From positions 1-52,345 of the forward strand of contig NZ_LMUW01000072.1 of NCBI RefSeq assembly GCF_009765735.1: 52,345 nt of DNA, written 5' to 3'. Every line of letters begins with the position of its first letter. Position 1 is the first letter of the stretch. Position numbers and translations under genes: made by a program. Positions 32,590 through 42,236 of this stretch are shown piece by piece. The DNA is from Xenophilus sp. L33 (GTDB lineage: Bacteria > Pseudomonadota > Gammaproteobacteria > Burkholderiales > Burkholderiaceae_C). The notes under the pieces are model-generated. The model was not told the DNA's origin. It worked only from the letters and a program-made list of their open reading frames with translations, and did no database searches.

Positions 32590-33948
32590 ATGGCGACTCC
32601 CCGTGACCTGTCCCTGCGCGGCGCGCAGCCGTTGCGCAAGCCTGTCTTCTCGCTGGCGCTGGTGCCGCAGAGCAGCAAGATCACGGCGCTCGGTCGCCGG
32701 ACCTGGAACGTGCTGCTGCACCTGGCCCAGGACCAGGGTCTGGAACGAGAAACCTTTCGTGCCGCGCTCAGCGACATCGTCAAAGGACTGGACTACAACA
32801 GCGGGGACCTCAAGATCATCAAGACGCACCTGCGCTCGATGATCACCACGTTGGTGGAGTGGCAGTCGCCCACCGCCGGCGAGTGGCAGACCTGGGATGC
32901 CTGCGGGATGCTCTCGCACGCGCGGCTTTCCAAGGAGCGCGGGCAGGTCTGGGTCGAATGGTCGTATGCCGTGAACATGCGCAACGAGCTGCTCGATCCG
33001 GAGATCTTCGCCAAGCTCTCCCTGGAGATCATCTCGCAGCTCGGCTCGCACCCCTCGATCGCGCTCTACGAGATCTGTTCGCGTTACCTGGGCGTCGGGC
33101 AGACGGCACGCAAGGCCTGGACCTGGTGGCGCCCCGTCTTGCTCGGCCGCCCCGACGACGAGCGGCTGCAGCGCCTCGAATACCGCATCTTCAAGCGCGA
33201 CACGCTGCGCCCTGCGCTCGCGGAGATCAACGCGGTGGCCGACATCGAGGTCGAGATGCTGGAGTTCAAAACCGGGCGCTTCGTCTCGGACCTGCAATTC
33301 ACGGTGCGCAAGAAGCCGCAGCGCGCCTTGGCGCTGCAGGCGCGCGCGAGCAGCGAGCCGGTGAATGTCGCGGTGCTCGCCGCCGCGGAGCGCCTGGGCA
33401 TCGACCACGTGCGCATCGAACGCCTGATCGAGGAATACGGCGATGCCGCGGTGGCCACGGCCATGACCGCGGTGGAGCAGCGTGCCGCCAGCGCCTTTCC
33501 GGAGCCGCTGCGCGATCCTCTTCGTTATCTCAAGAGCGTGTTGCCCGGGCACGCGGCTGCTCAGACTGCCGCGCAGACAGCAAGTCTGAGCGCGCAACGC
33601 GGCGAGGGCGCCGCAGCCGGGGAGGGCGCACCGGTCCCTTCCAGCGAACGCCTGGCCCAGTGGGAAAAGAAGTGGCTGGTGCAGCGCGTGGAGGCGCTCG
33701 CCGCAGAACTCGCGGCGCTGCCTGCGCAGCGGCAGGCCGAACTCGTTGAGGGTTTGCAGGCCCACCTGGTCGAGCGCCAGGCGCACCCGGCGTTGATCCA
33801 GCGCCTGGTCGGCAAGGGATGGACCCACCCCATGGTGCGCCACGAGATGGTGAGTTACTACGCCGCAGGTGCCTACGGTGCGCAATGGAACAAGCCGAGC
33901 GACAGGGAACTGCTCGACGTCGCGGCCAGCGCGGCGGGCGGAGCGTGA
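32590..33948 (+). CDS. Plasmid replication initiator (Rep_3/RepB-like winged helix)
   Basis: A 452-residue protein with paired winged-helix character. The first domain covers about residues 20-150 (SKITALGRRTWNVLLHLAQD, TTLVEWQS, VWVEWSYAVNMRNELLD). The second covers about 150-260 (LSLEIISQLGSHPSIALYEI, RYLGVGQTARKAWTWW, LQRLEYRIFKRDTLRPALAE). The C-terminal 150 residues are Ala-rich and helical. It lies beside iterons and divergent from parA, the classic rep-par arrangement. The Ala/Arg-rich tail makes it longer than typical Rep_3 initiators. It would bind the iterons to open the origin. Confidence 0.85.
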   Translation: MATPRDLSLRGAQPLRKPVFSLALVPQSSKITALGRRTWNVLLHLAQDQGLERETFRAALSDIVKGLDYNSGDLKIIKTHLRSMITTLVEWQSPTAGEWQTWDACGMLSHARLSKERGQVWVEWSYAVNMRNELLDPEIFAKLSLEIISQLGSHPSIALYEICSRYLGVGQTARKAWTWWRPVLLGRPDDERLQRLEYRIFKRDTLRPALAEINAVADIEVEMLEFKTGRFVSDLQFTVRKKPQRALALQARASSEPVNVAVLAAAERLGIDHVRIERLIEEYGDAAVATAMTAVEQRAASAFPEPLRDPLRYLKSVLPGHAAAQTAAQTASLSAQRGEGAAAGEGAPVPSSERLAQWEKKWLVQRVEALAAELAALPAQRQAELVEGLQAHLVERQAHPALIQRLVGKGWTHPMVRHEMVSYYAAGAYGAQWNKPSDRELLDVAASAAGGA

Positions 33949-34062
33949 GCGTGAGCGTGAACGTTGTCGCTGCCGCTGCCGCTGCCGCTGCCGCTGCCGC
34001 TGCCGCTGACGCTGACGCTGACGCTGACGCTGACGCCATAGTCGTGGTCGTGGTCGTGGCGG
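33944..34062. repeat. Hexanucleotide tandem array downstream of rep
   Basis: After gcgtga repeats at the rep stop, the sequence has six units of cgctgc (33968-34003) passing directly into five of cgctga (34004-34033). Three units of gtcgtg (34041-34058) follow. One base change separates the first two blocks, consistent with slippage growth. The surrounding open frames are only shadows of the repeat. Confidence 0.85.
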
Positions 34063-34231
34063 TGGTCGCAGTCGCAGCCGCTGTCGCTTTTGCACAGGCG
34101 GTTCGCGTGGCGTTGGCCGCACCCCGCGCGTGGCGCCTGCGTGCCGCCGGCTGGCACCGCGCAGGACGCCTTGGCGAGCCTCGCGCGCGCTGTGGCGCTC
34201 TCGTTCGCGCTTGATGCCGGTGCCGCTTTCC

Positions 34232-35443
34232 ATGGCAAAGACACCCGCGAGCCCTCCCGCCGGATCGCCCGAATCGATGGCTCCTTCGGCAGCCCTCGCG
34301 GCGAGCCCGCCGAAGTCCTGGCTCAACCGCTTCTTCTCCTCCTCGGGCGCAAATGTGCTCGTGCCGTTGCTGTCCCTGCTGGTGGGCTTCACGCTGACCT
34401 CCTGGAAGGACGATGTCCTGGCGTCGCTCTTCAAGGGTGTGTGGCAACCCGACATGCGCTTTGATGGGCACGCGACGACGTTTTGGCTCCTGATCTGCCT
34501 GCTGAGCGCCGTGGTGTGGGGCAGCAACTGGGCCAGAAACCGGGACAGCGCGCGCACCACCGGCGAGGTCAAGGGGATCCTGGACAACATGCATGCGCAG
34601 TCGAACAAGCTCACCGAGGCAGTCACGCAACTGCATTCCTTGCCGCCGCGCGGCGTGCTGGAGGCCTGCAAGGACGCCTATGAGGTGTGCGAGGGCTACT
34701 TCGTGCTCGCCGCCTCCGTCGATGCGTCTCAACCCGATGCGCGCGCCGAGCTCGAAACGCTGGTGCGCAAGATGCTCGGCGTCATGGAGCGCTTCGTCCG
34801 CACCTTCGATGGGGAACATCTAGAGGGCTCGACGATCCGCTACGGCTTGAATGTCATGCTGTACCTATCCCGCGACGAGCTGCAAGCCAGCCCGCGCAAG
34901 GACGAAGTCGCGGCGCGCGTGCGCTTTGCCGGTCCGGGACTCACCCCGGATCGGGCTGCGGGCATTTTGGACATCGTGCCGGCCATGTCGGTCGCCAGCG
35001 GCGCGGCCAGCACAGACCCCCGCCTGGAGCGGTTCGCGCTGCGGATCGACACGCCACCCCAGCTCGCCAAGGCGGCCCACGACAGCCGTACGGCCTTTCC
35101 TGGCGCGACCGATGCCTGCATCAACATGGTTCACACCGCAGTACCCAGCATCGACTATTTGGCGTCCACCCTGGAGCGGCTGCAGACCGATCCGGGCGCC
35201 AGGGCCGCGGTGCTGGACTACTTCGGCCAGGACGCCATTCAGCAGACGATCCGCAGCTTCGTGTGCGTGCCGCTGACGGCCAAGGACTCGGGCATGACGG
35301 GCGTTCTGAACATCCACCGGGACGTGCCGAACCCGACCATCGAAAACAAGCTGGCCCTCTTCGTGCCTTTGATGACACCGTTTCGCCACCAACTGACCCG
35401 CTTGATGGTGAAGTACAAGCCCCTTTACTTGTCAGGCATCTGA
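34232..35443 (+). CDS. Membrane-anchored protein with GAF-like C-terminal region
   Basis: A 403-residue protein with two hydrophobic segments near the N-terminus (ANVLVPLLSLLVGFTL, about residues 40-57, and TTFWLLICLLSAVVWGSNWA, about 82-101). A coiled-coil-like stretch (KLTEAVTQLHSL) follows. The rest is a soluble domain ending with TIRSFVCVPLTAKDSGMTGV then LNIHRD, which reads like the last strands of a GAF fold. It may sense a signal at the membrane, but no output domain is present. The start at 34232 follows the repeat array; 34214 is also in frame. Family not named with certainty. Confidence 0.65.
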   Translation: MAKTPASPPAGSPESMAPSAALAASPPKSWLNRFFSSSGANVLVPLLSLLVGFTLTSWKDDVLASLFKGVWQPDMRFDGHATTFWLLICLLSAVVWGSNWARNRDSARTTGEVKGILDNMHAQSNKLTEAVTQLHSLPPRGVLEACKDAYEVCEGYFVLAASVDASQPDARAELETLVRKMLGVMERFVRTFDGEHLEGSTIRYGLNVMLYLSRDELQASPRKDEVAARVRFAGPGLTPDRAAGILDIVPAMSVASGAASTDPRLERFALRIDTPPQLAKAAHDSRTAFPGATDACINMVHTAVPSIDYLASTLERLQTDPGARAAVLDYFGQDAIQQTIRSFVCVPLTAKDSGMTGVLNIHRDVPNPTIENKLALFVPLMTPFRHQLTRLMVKYKPLYLSGI

Positions 35444-35473
35444 CACTGGCCGTACATTCGCACCATCGCTGCA

Positions 35474-35704
35474 ATGAGGACCATGAGGACCACCATGATT
35501 CTGATGACGACCACGGGTCCCCACGACCGGCAGGCGATGCTCGACAGCCTGGATGTGGATGCCGCCGAGTTCCGCGATGGCGCTCTGAAGGAACGCGTGA
35601 CGGTCCGCAACCCGAACGGAGGGGTACGCACCGAGGTGCGAGAGATCCTCACGCAAGCGCCGTCGTGGCTGCTGCAGGAGCCGCTGCAGCGCGTGGTGGG
35701 CTGA
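35474..35704 (+). CDS. Small hypothetical protein
   Basis: A 76-residue acidic protein (DVDAAEFRDGALKERVTVRN, then GVRTEVREILTQAPSWLLQE). Composition and the conserved-looking middle suggest a real gene, 30 bases downstream of the GAF-like gene. The Met/Thr-rich first twelve residues may be untranslated, with the true start at a later Met. Confidence 0.45.
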   Translation: MRTMRTTMILMTTTGPHDRQAMLDSLDVDAAEFRDGALKERVTVRNPNGGVRTEVREILTQAPSWLLQEPLQRVVG

Positions 35705-36089
35705 CGGTCTCGGTGGGCGCCTGCGGCTGTGCGCCGGGCGGCCTTGCAACGCCAAGAAAGCAATCTGCGGTCGGTTTGTCGAGGTCGCCGGCCTGGCCTT
35801 CGAGCTTGAGCGAGCGGTGTCCTGACGTGCCTGTCGATGCAACAGCCGGTGGAGGCCGCTGTCCCGGGCGGCCTGATGGCTGCCAGACGCATGGCGGGCG
35901 CTCGCGAGATCCGAGTGACCTCGTCAAGCGCTCGAGCGACCTGCCACGTCAAAGCGTCTTGAATGGGCCTGTCGATAGGCGAAGTTCGGACACCCCCAGC
36001 GCGACGGACCCCCCATGAACGCCGCGCCTGCCTCAGTCTGGGGTGCAGCGTCTGCCGTCACAAGGGCTTGGGCTCAGGCGTGAGTTTCG
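35705..36089. other. Intergenic, no gene recognised
   Basis: 385 bases between convergent genes. The open frames are Arg/Pro-rich shadows. No repeats or clear terminators were seen. Confidence 0.4.
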
Positions 36090-36542
36090 TCACTGGTCCG
36101 TATTTCGCGTCGCGCATGACGCATCCGTGTCTGGTGTCGAAATCGCTGGGCCGACCTGCGGCGGTGGCCGCGCGACCTGATCTGCCCCGACCGCCGCTCC
36201 GAGCGGCGACTGCGCAAGACGCAGCCTGGATCTGCGGCGATTGGCGCTCTCGAGCGCGCTTGCCTTGGCGGTCGGCTGGGGGCGCACCGGCACGTCCATG
36301 TTGCGCTTGAGCCGGCGCGGCATGCCGTTGGAGGTGTCCAGGCGCTCGGGCTTGGGGATCGCGTCCGCAGGCTGCAACAAGAGGGCCCGCACGTCGACTT
36401 CGCGGTGCCCCACCGTACGGACAGCGAGCCGCAACTGCGCCTCCGTGCAGTCCAGCCGGGCCCTCCAAGCGCGAACGTCCGATCTGGCGACGAGCGAGAC
36501 ACGCCCCTCACCCTGCGCGTGCGTGTCGAGGGGGTACGTCAT
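36090..36542 (-). CDS. DUF3606-domain protein with a second small conserved module
   Basis: A 150-residue protein preceded by a strong ribosome-binding site (aggaggt, 6 bases before the ATG). Residues ~15-55 (VSLVARSDVRAWRARLDCTE then AQLRLAVRTVGHREVDV) match the short DUF3606 domain. A second segment (RRLKRNMDVPVRPQPTAKAS then ALESANRRR) resembles the 78-residue product at 46555-46791, which there is encoded by a separate gene beside another DUF3606 gene. The function is unknown. It follows the catalase gene and an 80-residue gene on the same strand. Confidence 0.7.
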   Translation of the reverse strand: MTYPLDTHAQGEGRVSLVARSDVRAWRARLDCTEAQLRLAVRTVGHREVDVRALLLQPADAIPKPERLDTSNGMPRRLKRNMDVPVRPQPTAKASALESANRRRSRLRLAQSPLGAAVGADQVARPPPQVGPAISTPDTDASCATRNTDQ

Positions 36543-36592
36543 GAGACCTCCTGCATCCGGATGCCGGTGGGCCGCGCGGGGATTGGCAAGTC

Positions 36593-36835
36593 CTAGAACT
36601 GCCCTTGCCCATCGCCCGTGCGGTCATGCACCCACCGCATGGCTTGTTGGGCCGCGTGCCTGCGTGCCTCCGGTGCGCTGGCATACGGATCCCCGTCGAT
36701 CGGCAGAGCCGTCTGCTGCATCCCGGTCAGGCCATGTCGAAAGAGCACATGAGCCTGATAAAGCCCGTGGTCGGTCTTTTCCACCTTGCACGCGAAATTG
36801 CAGCCTCGGTAATCGAAGTCGAATTCCTCGGTCAT
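36593..36835 (-). CDS. Small hypothetical protein downstream of the catalase gene
   Basis: An 80-residue protein (TEEFDFDYRGCNFACKVEKT near the start, APEARRHAAQQAMRWVHDRT near the end). It reads like a compact alpha/beta domain, with no family I can name. It starts only 10 bases after the catalase stop, so it is probably cotranscribed and possibly part of the same stress response. Confidence 0.65.
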   Translation of the reverse strand: MTEEFDFDYRGCNFACKVEKTDHGLYQAHVLFRHGLTGMQQTALPIDGDPYASAPEARRHAAQQAMRWVHDRTGDGQGQF

Positions 36836-36845
36836 GGCCGCCCGA

Positions 36846-39314
36846 TCACGCAGCCGCGGCCATGGGCAACGGCGGGTTGGCCTCGCGAGCGAAATCCCTC
36901 GGCTTGCCCAGCGCTTGCACGAAGGCGGCGATCGCCTCGTCCGCCGCCGCAGCATCTGCCAGGATCAGTGCCGGGTCCGGCACGTCGCCCGCCAGGGCCA
37001 GCGGGATCTGCGCCTCGGCCAGCAGCGCGTCGGAAGCGCCGAACGCCAGGATCGGCTTGCAGTGCCAATACTGGTCGCGCAGGAATTCCAGCGTGTGCGC
37101 GTCACCGTCCAGTGCCTCCACGGCCGCAGCGCCATCCGGAAGCACCAGGGCGTCGAAGAGGAAGCCCGGCGTGTTTTCCAGCGTGGCGTCGGCGGCGAAT
37201 GTTTCTCCGCTCACGCCCGTGTAAGTTCCAAGCCGCGCTGCAACCAGCCGCGGCACGGCGCCTTCGGCCACCAGCGCGGTCACAAGCTTGCCGAGCGACG
37301 CGCCCTCGACACCGTTCGCGATCAGCACCGCCACCTTGCGCGTGCGGATGCCGCCGTCGCCCGGACGCGCCAGAAGCGACAAGGCGGGCGAGGTTTCCAC
37401 TTCGGGCGATGCGGGATTCTCCAGGGCCTTGGGCAGCGGGGCCGGCATGGCCATGCCGAGGTCCTGCGCCAGCTGGGCCGCAAGCGCCGGCGCGGCGTTC
37501 AGCAGCGTGGCCACGACCCGCTCGCGAATCGCCGGCACGGTCACTTTGGACAGCTCGAAGCGGAACGCCTTGGCAATGTGGGCCCTCTCGTCGTCCGTCT
37601 GGCTCTCGAAGAAAAGACGCGCCTGCGTGTAATGGTCGGCGAATTTCTCGGGCTTGACGCGAACCTTGTCGGCGCTGTCCTTGGCATCGAGTCGGCGGGC
37701 TACGCTCGTGAAGCCCTGCGCCGCGCCTGCCTGGAACGGCGAGCCGCCGGCCAGGGAGTTCGGCTCATAAGCCACGCGCCCGCGCGGAATCGCCTGGCGG
37801 TGCATGCCATCGCGCTGGTTGTTGTGCACCTGCGCGACCGGCGCGTTGATCGGGAGCTCATGAAAATTCGGTCCCCCCAGGCGGCTGATCTGGGTGTCGA
37901 CGTAGGAATGGATGCGCCCGGCCAGCAATGGATCGTTGGTGAAGTCGAGGCCCGGCACGATGTGCGCAGTGCAAAAGGCGACCTGCTCGGTCTCGGCAAA
38001 AAAATTGTCCGGGTTCCGGTTGAGCACCATGCGACCAACCACGCGAACGGGCACCAACTCCTCAGGCACCAGCTTGGTCGCGTCGAGGATGTCAAAGCTG
38101 AACTGTTCCGCCTGCTCTTCCGTGAAGATCTGCAGGCCCAGTTCCCACTCCGGGTACTCGCCGGCCTCGATCGCTTCCCAAAGGTCGCGCCGGTGAAAGT
38201 CCGGGTCCGCACCGGAGATCTTCACGGCTTCTTCCCAGACCAGCGAGTGGGTGCCCAGCTTCGGTTGCCAATGAAATTTCACCAGCACCGACTCGCCCGC
38301 CTCGTTGACCATGCGGAAGGTGTGCACGCCAAAGCCCTGCATCATCCGATAGCTGCGCGGAATCGCCCGGTCCGACATCTGCCACATCAACATGTGCGTG
38401 GATTCGGGCATCAACGACACGAAGTCCCAGAAGGTGTCGTGCGCGCTCGCGGCCTGCGGCATCTGGTGATGCGGCTCGGGCTTCACGGCATGGATCAGGT
38501 CCGGGAACTTGATCGCGTCCTGGATGAAGAAGACCGGCATGTTGTTGCCGACCAGGTCCCAGTTGCCCTCGTCCGTGTAGAACTTGACAGCGAAGCCCCG
38601 GACATCGCGCGCGGTGTCCTTGGAGCCGCGTTCGCCGGCCACGGTCGAAAAGCGCACAAACACTGGCGTGACCTTGCCCGCTTCCTTGAAGGGCGCCGCC
38701 TTGGTCACGTCAAGCAACGGCTCGTAGCATTCAAAGAAGCCGTGGGCACCCGACCCCCGCGCATGCACGATGCGCTCGGGGATGCGCTCATGGTCGAAGT
38801 GCGTGATCTTCTCGCGCAGGATGAAGTCTTCCAGCAATGCCGGGCCTCGCGCGCCGGCCTTCAACGAATTCTGGTTGTCGGCAACGGCCACCCCCTGGTT
38901 GGTAGTGAGGACCTGGCCGCTCGAATCGACCCGCACCCGGTCCAACGAGTCGATGGTTGCATTGACTCCCTCGCTGGCCAATGTTCCGGTCTTGCTCGAA
39001 AAATTGTCTTCGGACAAGGTGCTGGCGCCCGGCAGTCGCGACGGCGGCGTGACGGTACCCCCGATCGGCGTACGGCTGGCATTGTCCGCGCCGTACTCCA
39101 TGGGCTTGGTGGCGTTGCTGGGCATGCCCGCAGCCAGCGCTTGCGTATCGATGGCCTTCTGGGTCGGCGGGTCCCCCCGACCCGCCGCGGCCGGTGCCGG
39201 GGAGGCCGGGCCACTGTCGGTGTTGCGAGCGGCAGCATGCGCCGCGTCGAGTTGCGCAGCGGACGGGGCGGCAGGTGATAGTGGGGCGGCTGGGGCAGGT
39301 GTCTTCTTGGGCAT
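36846..39314 (-). CDS. katE: Large-subunit catalase, HPII/KatE type
   Basis: An 822-residue clade-2 catalase. An N-terminal extension of about 110 residues is Ala/Pro-rich. The catalytic His is His184 in [12 protein letters not shown], the distal Asn is in [12 protein letters not shown] and the haem-ligand Tyr is in [10 protein letters not shown]. The C-terminal ~150 residues form the class I glutamine-amidotransferase/DJ-1-like domain of HPII enzymes ([24 protein letters not shown]). It breaks down hydrogen peroxide in the cytoplasm, usually in stationary phase. The start at 39314 has an aggaa ribosome-binding site; the frame upstream is a shadow. Confidence 0.95.
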   Translation of the reverse strand: MPKKTPAPAAPLSPAAPSAAQLDAAHAAARNTDSGPASPAPAAAGRGDPPTQKAIDTQALAAGMPSNATKPMEYGADNASRTPIGGTVTPPSRLPGASTLSEDNFSSKTGTLASEGVNATIDSLDRVRVDSSGQVLTTNQGVAVADNQNSLKAGARGPALLEDFILREKITHFDHERIPERIVHARGSGAHGFFECYEPLLDVTKAAPFKEAGKVTPVFVRFSTVAGERGSKDTARDVRGFAVKFYTDEGNWDLVGNNMPVFFIQDAIKFPDLIHAVKPEPHHQMPQAASAHDTFWDFVSLMPESTHMLMWQMSDRAIPRSYRMMQGFGVHTFRMVNEAGESVLVKFHWQPKLGTHSLVWEEAVKISGADPDFHRRDLWEAIEAGEYPEWELGLQIFTEEQAEQFSFDILDATKLVPEELVPVRVVGRMVLNRNPDNFFAETEQVAFCTAHIVPGLDFTNDPLLAGRIHSYVDTQISRLGGPNFHELPINAPVAQVHNNQRDGMHRQAIPRGRVAYEPNSLAGGSPFQAGAAQGFTSVARRLDAKDSADKVRVKPEKFADHYTQARLFFESQTDDERAHIAKAFRFELSKVTVPAIRERVVATLLNAAPALAAQLAQDLGMAMPAPLPKALENPASPEVETSPALSLLARPGDGGIRTRKVAVLIANGVEGASLGKLVTALVAEGAVPRLVAARLGTYTGVSGETFAADATLENTPGFLFDALVLPDGAAAVEALDGDAHTLEFLRDQYWHCKPILAFGASDALLAEAQIPLALAGDVPDPALILADAAAADEAIAAFVQALGKPRDFAREANPPLPMAAAA

Positions 39315-39733
39315 GGGGGGTTCCTGGGTGTGCATGAGAAATTCAGCGACGGGCCACTCTGACGACCCGTTCTGGATGCACACGTAGGATGTCTTCGCCA
39401 CTTGGCTGGATGGCAGAGAAGAACGAAGGACCTGCAGCACGGCTTGAAGATGACGCCCAGTCGGCCATCGCCCAACGCGGCGACCTTTGCCTTTTGATTG
39501 CCAAGGATGCGGGCCTGTTCCGACCCCGCGCAAACTCTTGCCCCAGGGTCCTCCTCCACTGGCCCTCCGGATGAAAGATCGGACAGCGGGAACGATCACT
39601 CGCCTTGCGCTCCGAGAGGGCGCCTGCGGACGATTCGCTTTTCGATGCCCAGCGTGCCTGGTTCGGTCGTGGCCGCCGCCGTGCCGCGTCGGCCAGGGAC
39701 GCGACCTGCGCTTGCGGCGCGCCGCTTCAGGCG
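39315..39733. other. Upstream region of the catalase gene, no gene recognised
   Basis: About 420 bases between the catalase start and the histidine kinase remnant. It should contain the catalase promoter. No complete gene or repeat was seen. Confidence 0.4.
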
Positions 39734-40294
39734 CTAAAGGAACTCGCCGACCGTCGACCCATGAGGGGTGGCGGCGGGCGACCAGCACGGCAGCTCGACC
39801 TGGAACGTGCTGCCATGGCCCAGCCCCGGGCTGCTCACGCAGATGCTGCCGCCGTGCTGCTCGACAAGCGACTTGACGATCGAAAGACCCAGACCCAGAC
39901 CGCCTCGCGAGCGTGCGTGCCCGGCTTGAACCTGCGAGAAGAGCTCGAAGACGCGCGTGGCCATCTCCGGGTCCAGGCCGATGCCGTTGTCTGCGATCTC
40001 GACGCGGATGCGCTCGCCGATGACGGTCGAGACAACGTCGATGTGGCCTGCCTCGTCGGAGTACTTCGAGGCGTTGGTCAGCAGATTGGAGAAGACCCGG
40101 ACGAGCCTGTGGCGGTCGCCAGCGACTTGACAAGCCGCCTCGGGCGGCACCTGCAGGCCGACCGTCTGGCGCTTGGCATCCATGAGCGGGCGCGATTGCT
40201 CGAGCGCGTCGTCCAGCGCGCTGCGCAGGTCCAGTGGCTCCAACTTGAGCTGCAGGCCCCCGCGCGCGATGCGTGCCACGTCCAGGAGGAATGT
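39734..40294 (-). pseudogene. C-terminal remnant of a sensor histidine kinase
   Basis: About 187 codons encode the end of a dimerisation domain (FLLDVARIARGGLQLKLEPL) and a full HATPase: N box in RVFSNLLTNASKYSDEAGHI, G1 DNGIGLDPEMATRVF, F box ELFSQV and G2 RGGLGLGLSIV. The H-box and any sensor domain are absent. Upstream of 40294 the frame has no kinase similarity and no ATG. It is therefore a 5'-truncated gene; an ATPase-only product from the GTG at 40279 is possible but unlikely to be useful. Confidence 0.75.
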
Positions 40295-40398
40295 CCGGCG
40301 AGCGTTTGGGGGCTCTGCAAAAACAGGACTGTCCCGAACGGCAGGGTCGAGGCTGATCGCACCGGAGGGGGGCGAGCGCCGGCGAGAGGCTGCGCGCG

Positions 40399-40662
40399 CT
40401 ACGCTTGATCGCGCATGGCTTCCTGCCGCGGTTGCGGCCTTGACAAATAATCTGCAATCCAGGCACGCGCCTTGATTGCAAGCGCGGTGCGCGCCATGCG
40501 CTCATCCAACCCTTCGGAGGCCACGGCAATCCGACACAGCTCGGTATGCCTTCGTTTGACAACCCCGCGACACATCACCCCGTCGCGCTGGACGTCTAGT
40601 GTCCAATCCGAAGGTGCGCGATCTGCTTCGTTGGCCGGCGGCCCCAGAGGATCGAGATTCAC
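40399..40662 (-). CDS. Small hypothetical protein
   Basis: An 87-residue protein with a GTG start and a ggagaa ribosome-binding site 6 bases upstream. Segments SDWTLDVQRDGVMCRGVVKR and a terminal helix (ALAIKARAWIADYLSR) look like a small folded domain of the kind seen repeatedly on Burkholderiales replicons. Function unknown. Confidence 0.6.
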   Translation of the reverse strand: MNLDPLGPPANEADRAPSDWTLDVQRDGVMCRGVVKRRHTELCRIAVASEGLDERMARTALAIKARAWIADYLSRPQPRQEAMRDQA

Positions 40663-40801
40663 AGGGCTTCTCCAAGATGGTCCCGTGCCAATGATGGTCG
40701 TCTTGTAGGCAACCTGCTGTCAGCAGATGGCGAATTCTCATGACCCGTCGTTGGGTCTGCGCTGCCGACTATCCTGCGCAAACTACGGGAGCAGTTGAAG
40801 A

Positions 40802-41056
40802 ATGACCGATGCCACAATGGGACTGGGCGATCCACTGCACGAAGACGCCGAGGGCGCCACTGCGCGAGTCTTTGCGGCCGCTGCAGCGCCTCAGCCAGCA
40901 GCGCCCAAGCCCGCCAGGAAGGTCTCGCCATCATTTGCCCGGCGCCGGCAGACGGGCAAGTCGGGCGCAGAGCCGACGCCCGCAGCCAAGGCCATCGATA
41001 AACGCAACGCGTCACAGCAAAAACGCAAACGCAGTCCGAAGCCCGGATCGACCTGA
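40802..41056 (+). CDS. Small basic hypothetical protein
   Basis: An 84-residue protein, acidic at the start (GLGDPLHEDAEG) and strongly basic after residue 35, ending KRNASQQKRKRSPKPGST. The Lys/Arg/Pro-rich tail would favour nucleic-acid contact, but low complexity could equally mean a chance frame. No family recognised. Confidence 0.4.
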   Translation: MTDATMGLGDPLHEDAEGATARVFAAAAAPQPAAPKPARKVSPSFARRRQTGKSGAEPTPAAKAIDKRNASQQKRKRSPKPGST

Positions 41057-41287
41057 GGATCTCAAGACATGAGGGAACCAGGACATGAAGGCACGCGAAC
41101 ATGAGGGCATGAGGGCATGCGGACATGAGGGCACGCGTGACGACCAATTGACGGGCGCACCACCAGGGATGGGCGCACCGCCAGGCTCTACAGCGAGGCG
41201 CCGTCAGCACCTGATCTGCGGGGCCGCGCGATAACGTCGGCGGGAAGCCGTTCGGGCTTGTTGCGGGCGCTGTGGAAATTCGTTGTC

Positions 41288-41544
41288 ATGCAAGTGCCAC
41301 ACGCTCAGAGCCGAGGCGCCTCTTTGCGGCCCAGTGCAGAATCGGCCGTCGCGCAACTGTGCGCGCTTCACGGTGAAGCGCTTCGCGAAGGGCGCGCGAA
41401 GGACGCAGGCGAATACACCCGCATGATGCACCTCATGGCGAACCCCCCGGGGAGCCCGAACAGGCATCCAAGGCGGCCAAGGCCGTTCTGCTCGCCATTT
41501 GCACCTCGGGGCTGGTGCGGGCCATTCACCTCCTGGTTGCCTGA
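41288..41544 (+). pseudogene. Frameshifted paralogue of the small membrane protein gene at 44151
   Basis: The first frame gives VAQLCALHGEALREGRAKDA then GEYTRMMHLMANPP, which parallels LEAQAIIDGRTQDAGEYARM in the product of 44151-44411. The expected C-terminus (EPEQASKAAKAVLLAICTSG then LVRAIHLLVA, stop at 41544) is in another frame. The switch is at the run ccccccgggg near 41440-41450, where one added base restores a single ~85-residue protein with a C-terminal membrane helix. Confidence 0.6.
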
Positions 41545-41581
41545 CGCAACCCCTTTTCCTTGTCGACTGCCATGGGTGATA

Positions 41582-41597
41582 CTGTGAATTTGTACAG
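41582..41597. promoter_or_regulatory. LexA-box-like operator
   Basis: ctgtgaatttgtacag fits CTGT-N8-ACAG exactly and is 12 of 16 identical to the enterobacterial SOS box CTGTATATATATACAG. It ends two bases before the ATG at 41600, so a bound repressor would cover the start region. Confidence 0.6.
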
Positions 41598-41599
41598 TC

Positions 41600-42016
41600 A
41601 TGCAAGCCATCGTCTACTGCTGCCGTCGCGAGGGTGCACTGCTGGATCGCGAAGCGATCGAGGCCGACCCCGTGCGCGGCGAGCTTCGGGTGCAGCGCAA
41701 GGGCATGAAGCGCATCGCCGTGCTGCTGAAATCCGATGGTGAGCGCTATGCGCTCCCCGTGCTCGACAAAGTAAGGATGCTCGCGCTCAACGATCGCGGC
41801 GTGCTGCTGGCCGGGGTCGAGCTCTATGCGCCGCGTGGCAGCAAGGGCAGCGGCCCCAGCTACCCGCAGACCTGGTGGTGCGTGCTGCTTGGCGGTCCTG
41901 CCCGAACCGAGGCGTCGCCTGCCGAGTCCAGGGCCAAGGAACGCGACCGCGAGGCGCAGCGCATCGGCGCTTCGATGCACAACCACTGTGCGCGGCGCGG
42001 GACCTTAAAACCGTAG
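41600..42016 (+). CDS. Hypothetical protein under a LexA-box-like site
   Basis: A 138-residue protein: MQAIVYCCRREGALLDREAI, a central strand-rich part (VLLKSDGERYALPVLDKVRM) and GVELYAPRGSKGSGPSYPQT followed by WWC. The tail is charged and helical. No Shine-Dalgarno sequence fits, because the LexA-like palindrome occupies that space; a leaderless message is likely. The family is unknown to me. Its position suggests damage-inducible expression. Confidence 0.6.
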   Translation: MQAIVYCCRREGALLDREAIEADPVRGELRVQRKGMKRIAVLLKSDGERYALPVLDKVRMLALNDRGVLLAGVELYAPRGSKGSGPSYPQTWWCVLLGGPARTEASPAESRAKERDREAQRIGASMHNHCARRGTLKP

Positions 42017-42059
42017 CCGCATGACCGGCGGCCATGCCCGGCTTTGGCCCGACTTCGCT

Positions 42060-42236
42060 TCACTCAACGACGTAGGATATCGGCCACTCATATTCAGGCA
42101 GGTTTGCTCCAACGCTGCCCATCAGCAGCACGAGGATAACTTGTTCGCCGCCGGTCGAATTTGAAAGGCCTTTGATGAGCAACCCCTGGACGAAGAAGAT
42201 CCCGCTGATGAGCATGTGGTTCAGCGCCGCCAACAT
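42060..42236 (-). CDS. Possible small membrane protein
   Basis: A 58-residue frame with two hydrophobic stretches (MLISGIFFVQGLLIKGL and EQVILVLLMGSVGANL). Composition is unlike the Arg-rich shadows around it. No ribosome-binding site or family was found, so a chance frame is quite possible. Confidence 0.3.
   Translation of the reverse strand: MLAALNHMLISGIFFVQGLLIKGLSNSTGGEQVILVLLMGSVGANLPEYEWPISYVVE

Noticed and set aside
32557..34671. 704-codon minus-strand frame with RQ repeats over rep and the hexanucleotide array
   Set aside because: Antisense of the Rep initiator plus translation of the tandem repeat; no domain seen.
36834..39278. 814-codon plus-strand open frame opposite the catalase gene
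   Set aside because: It is the antisense of a clear HPII catalase; its product is Arg/His/Gly-rich without domains, as expected for a GC-rich shadow frame.
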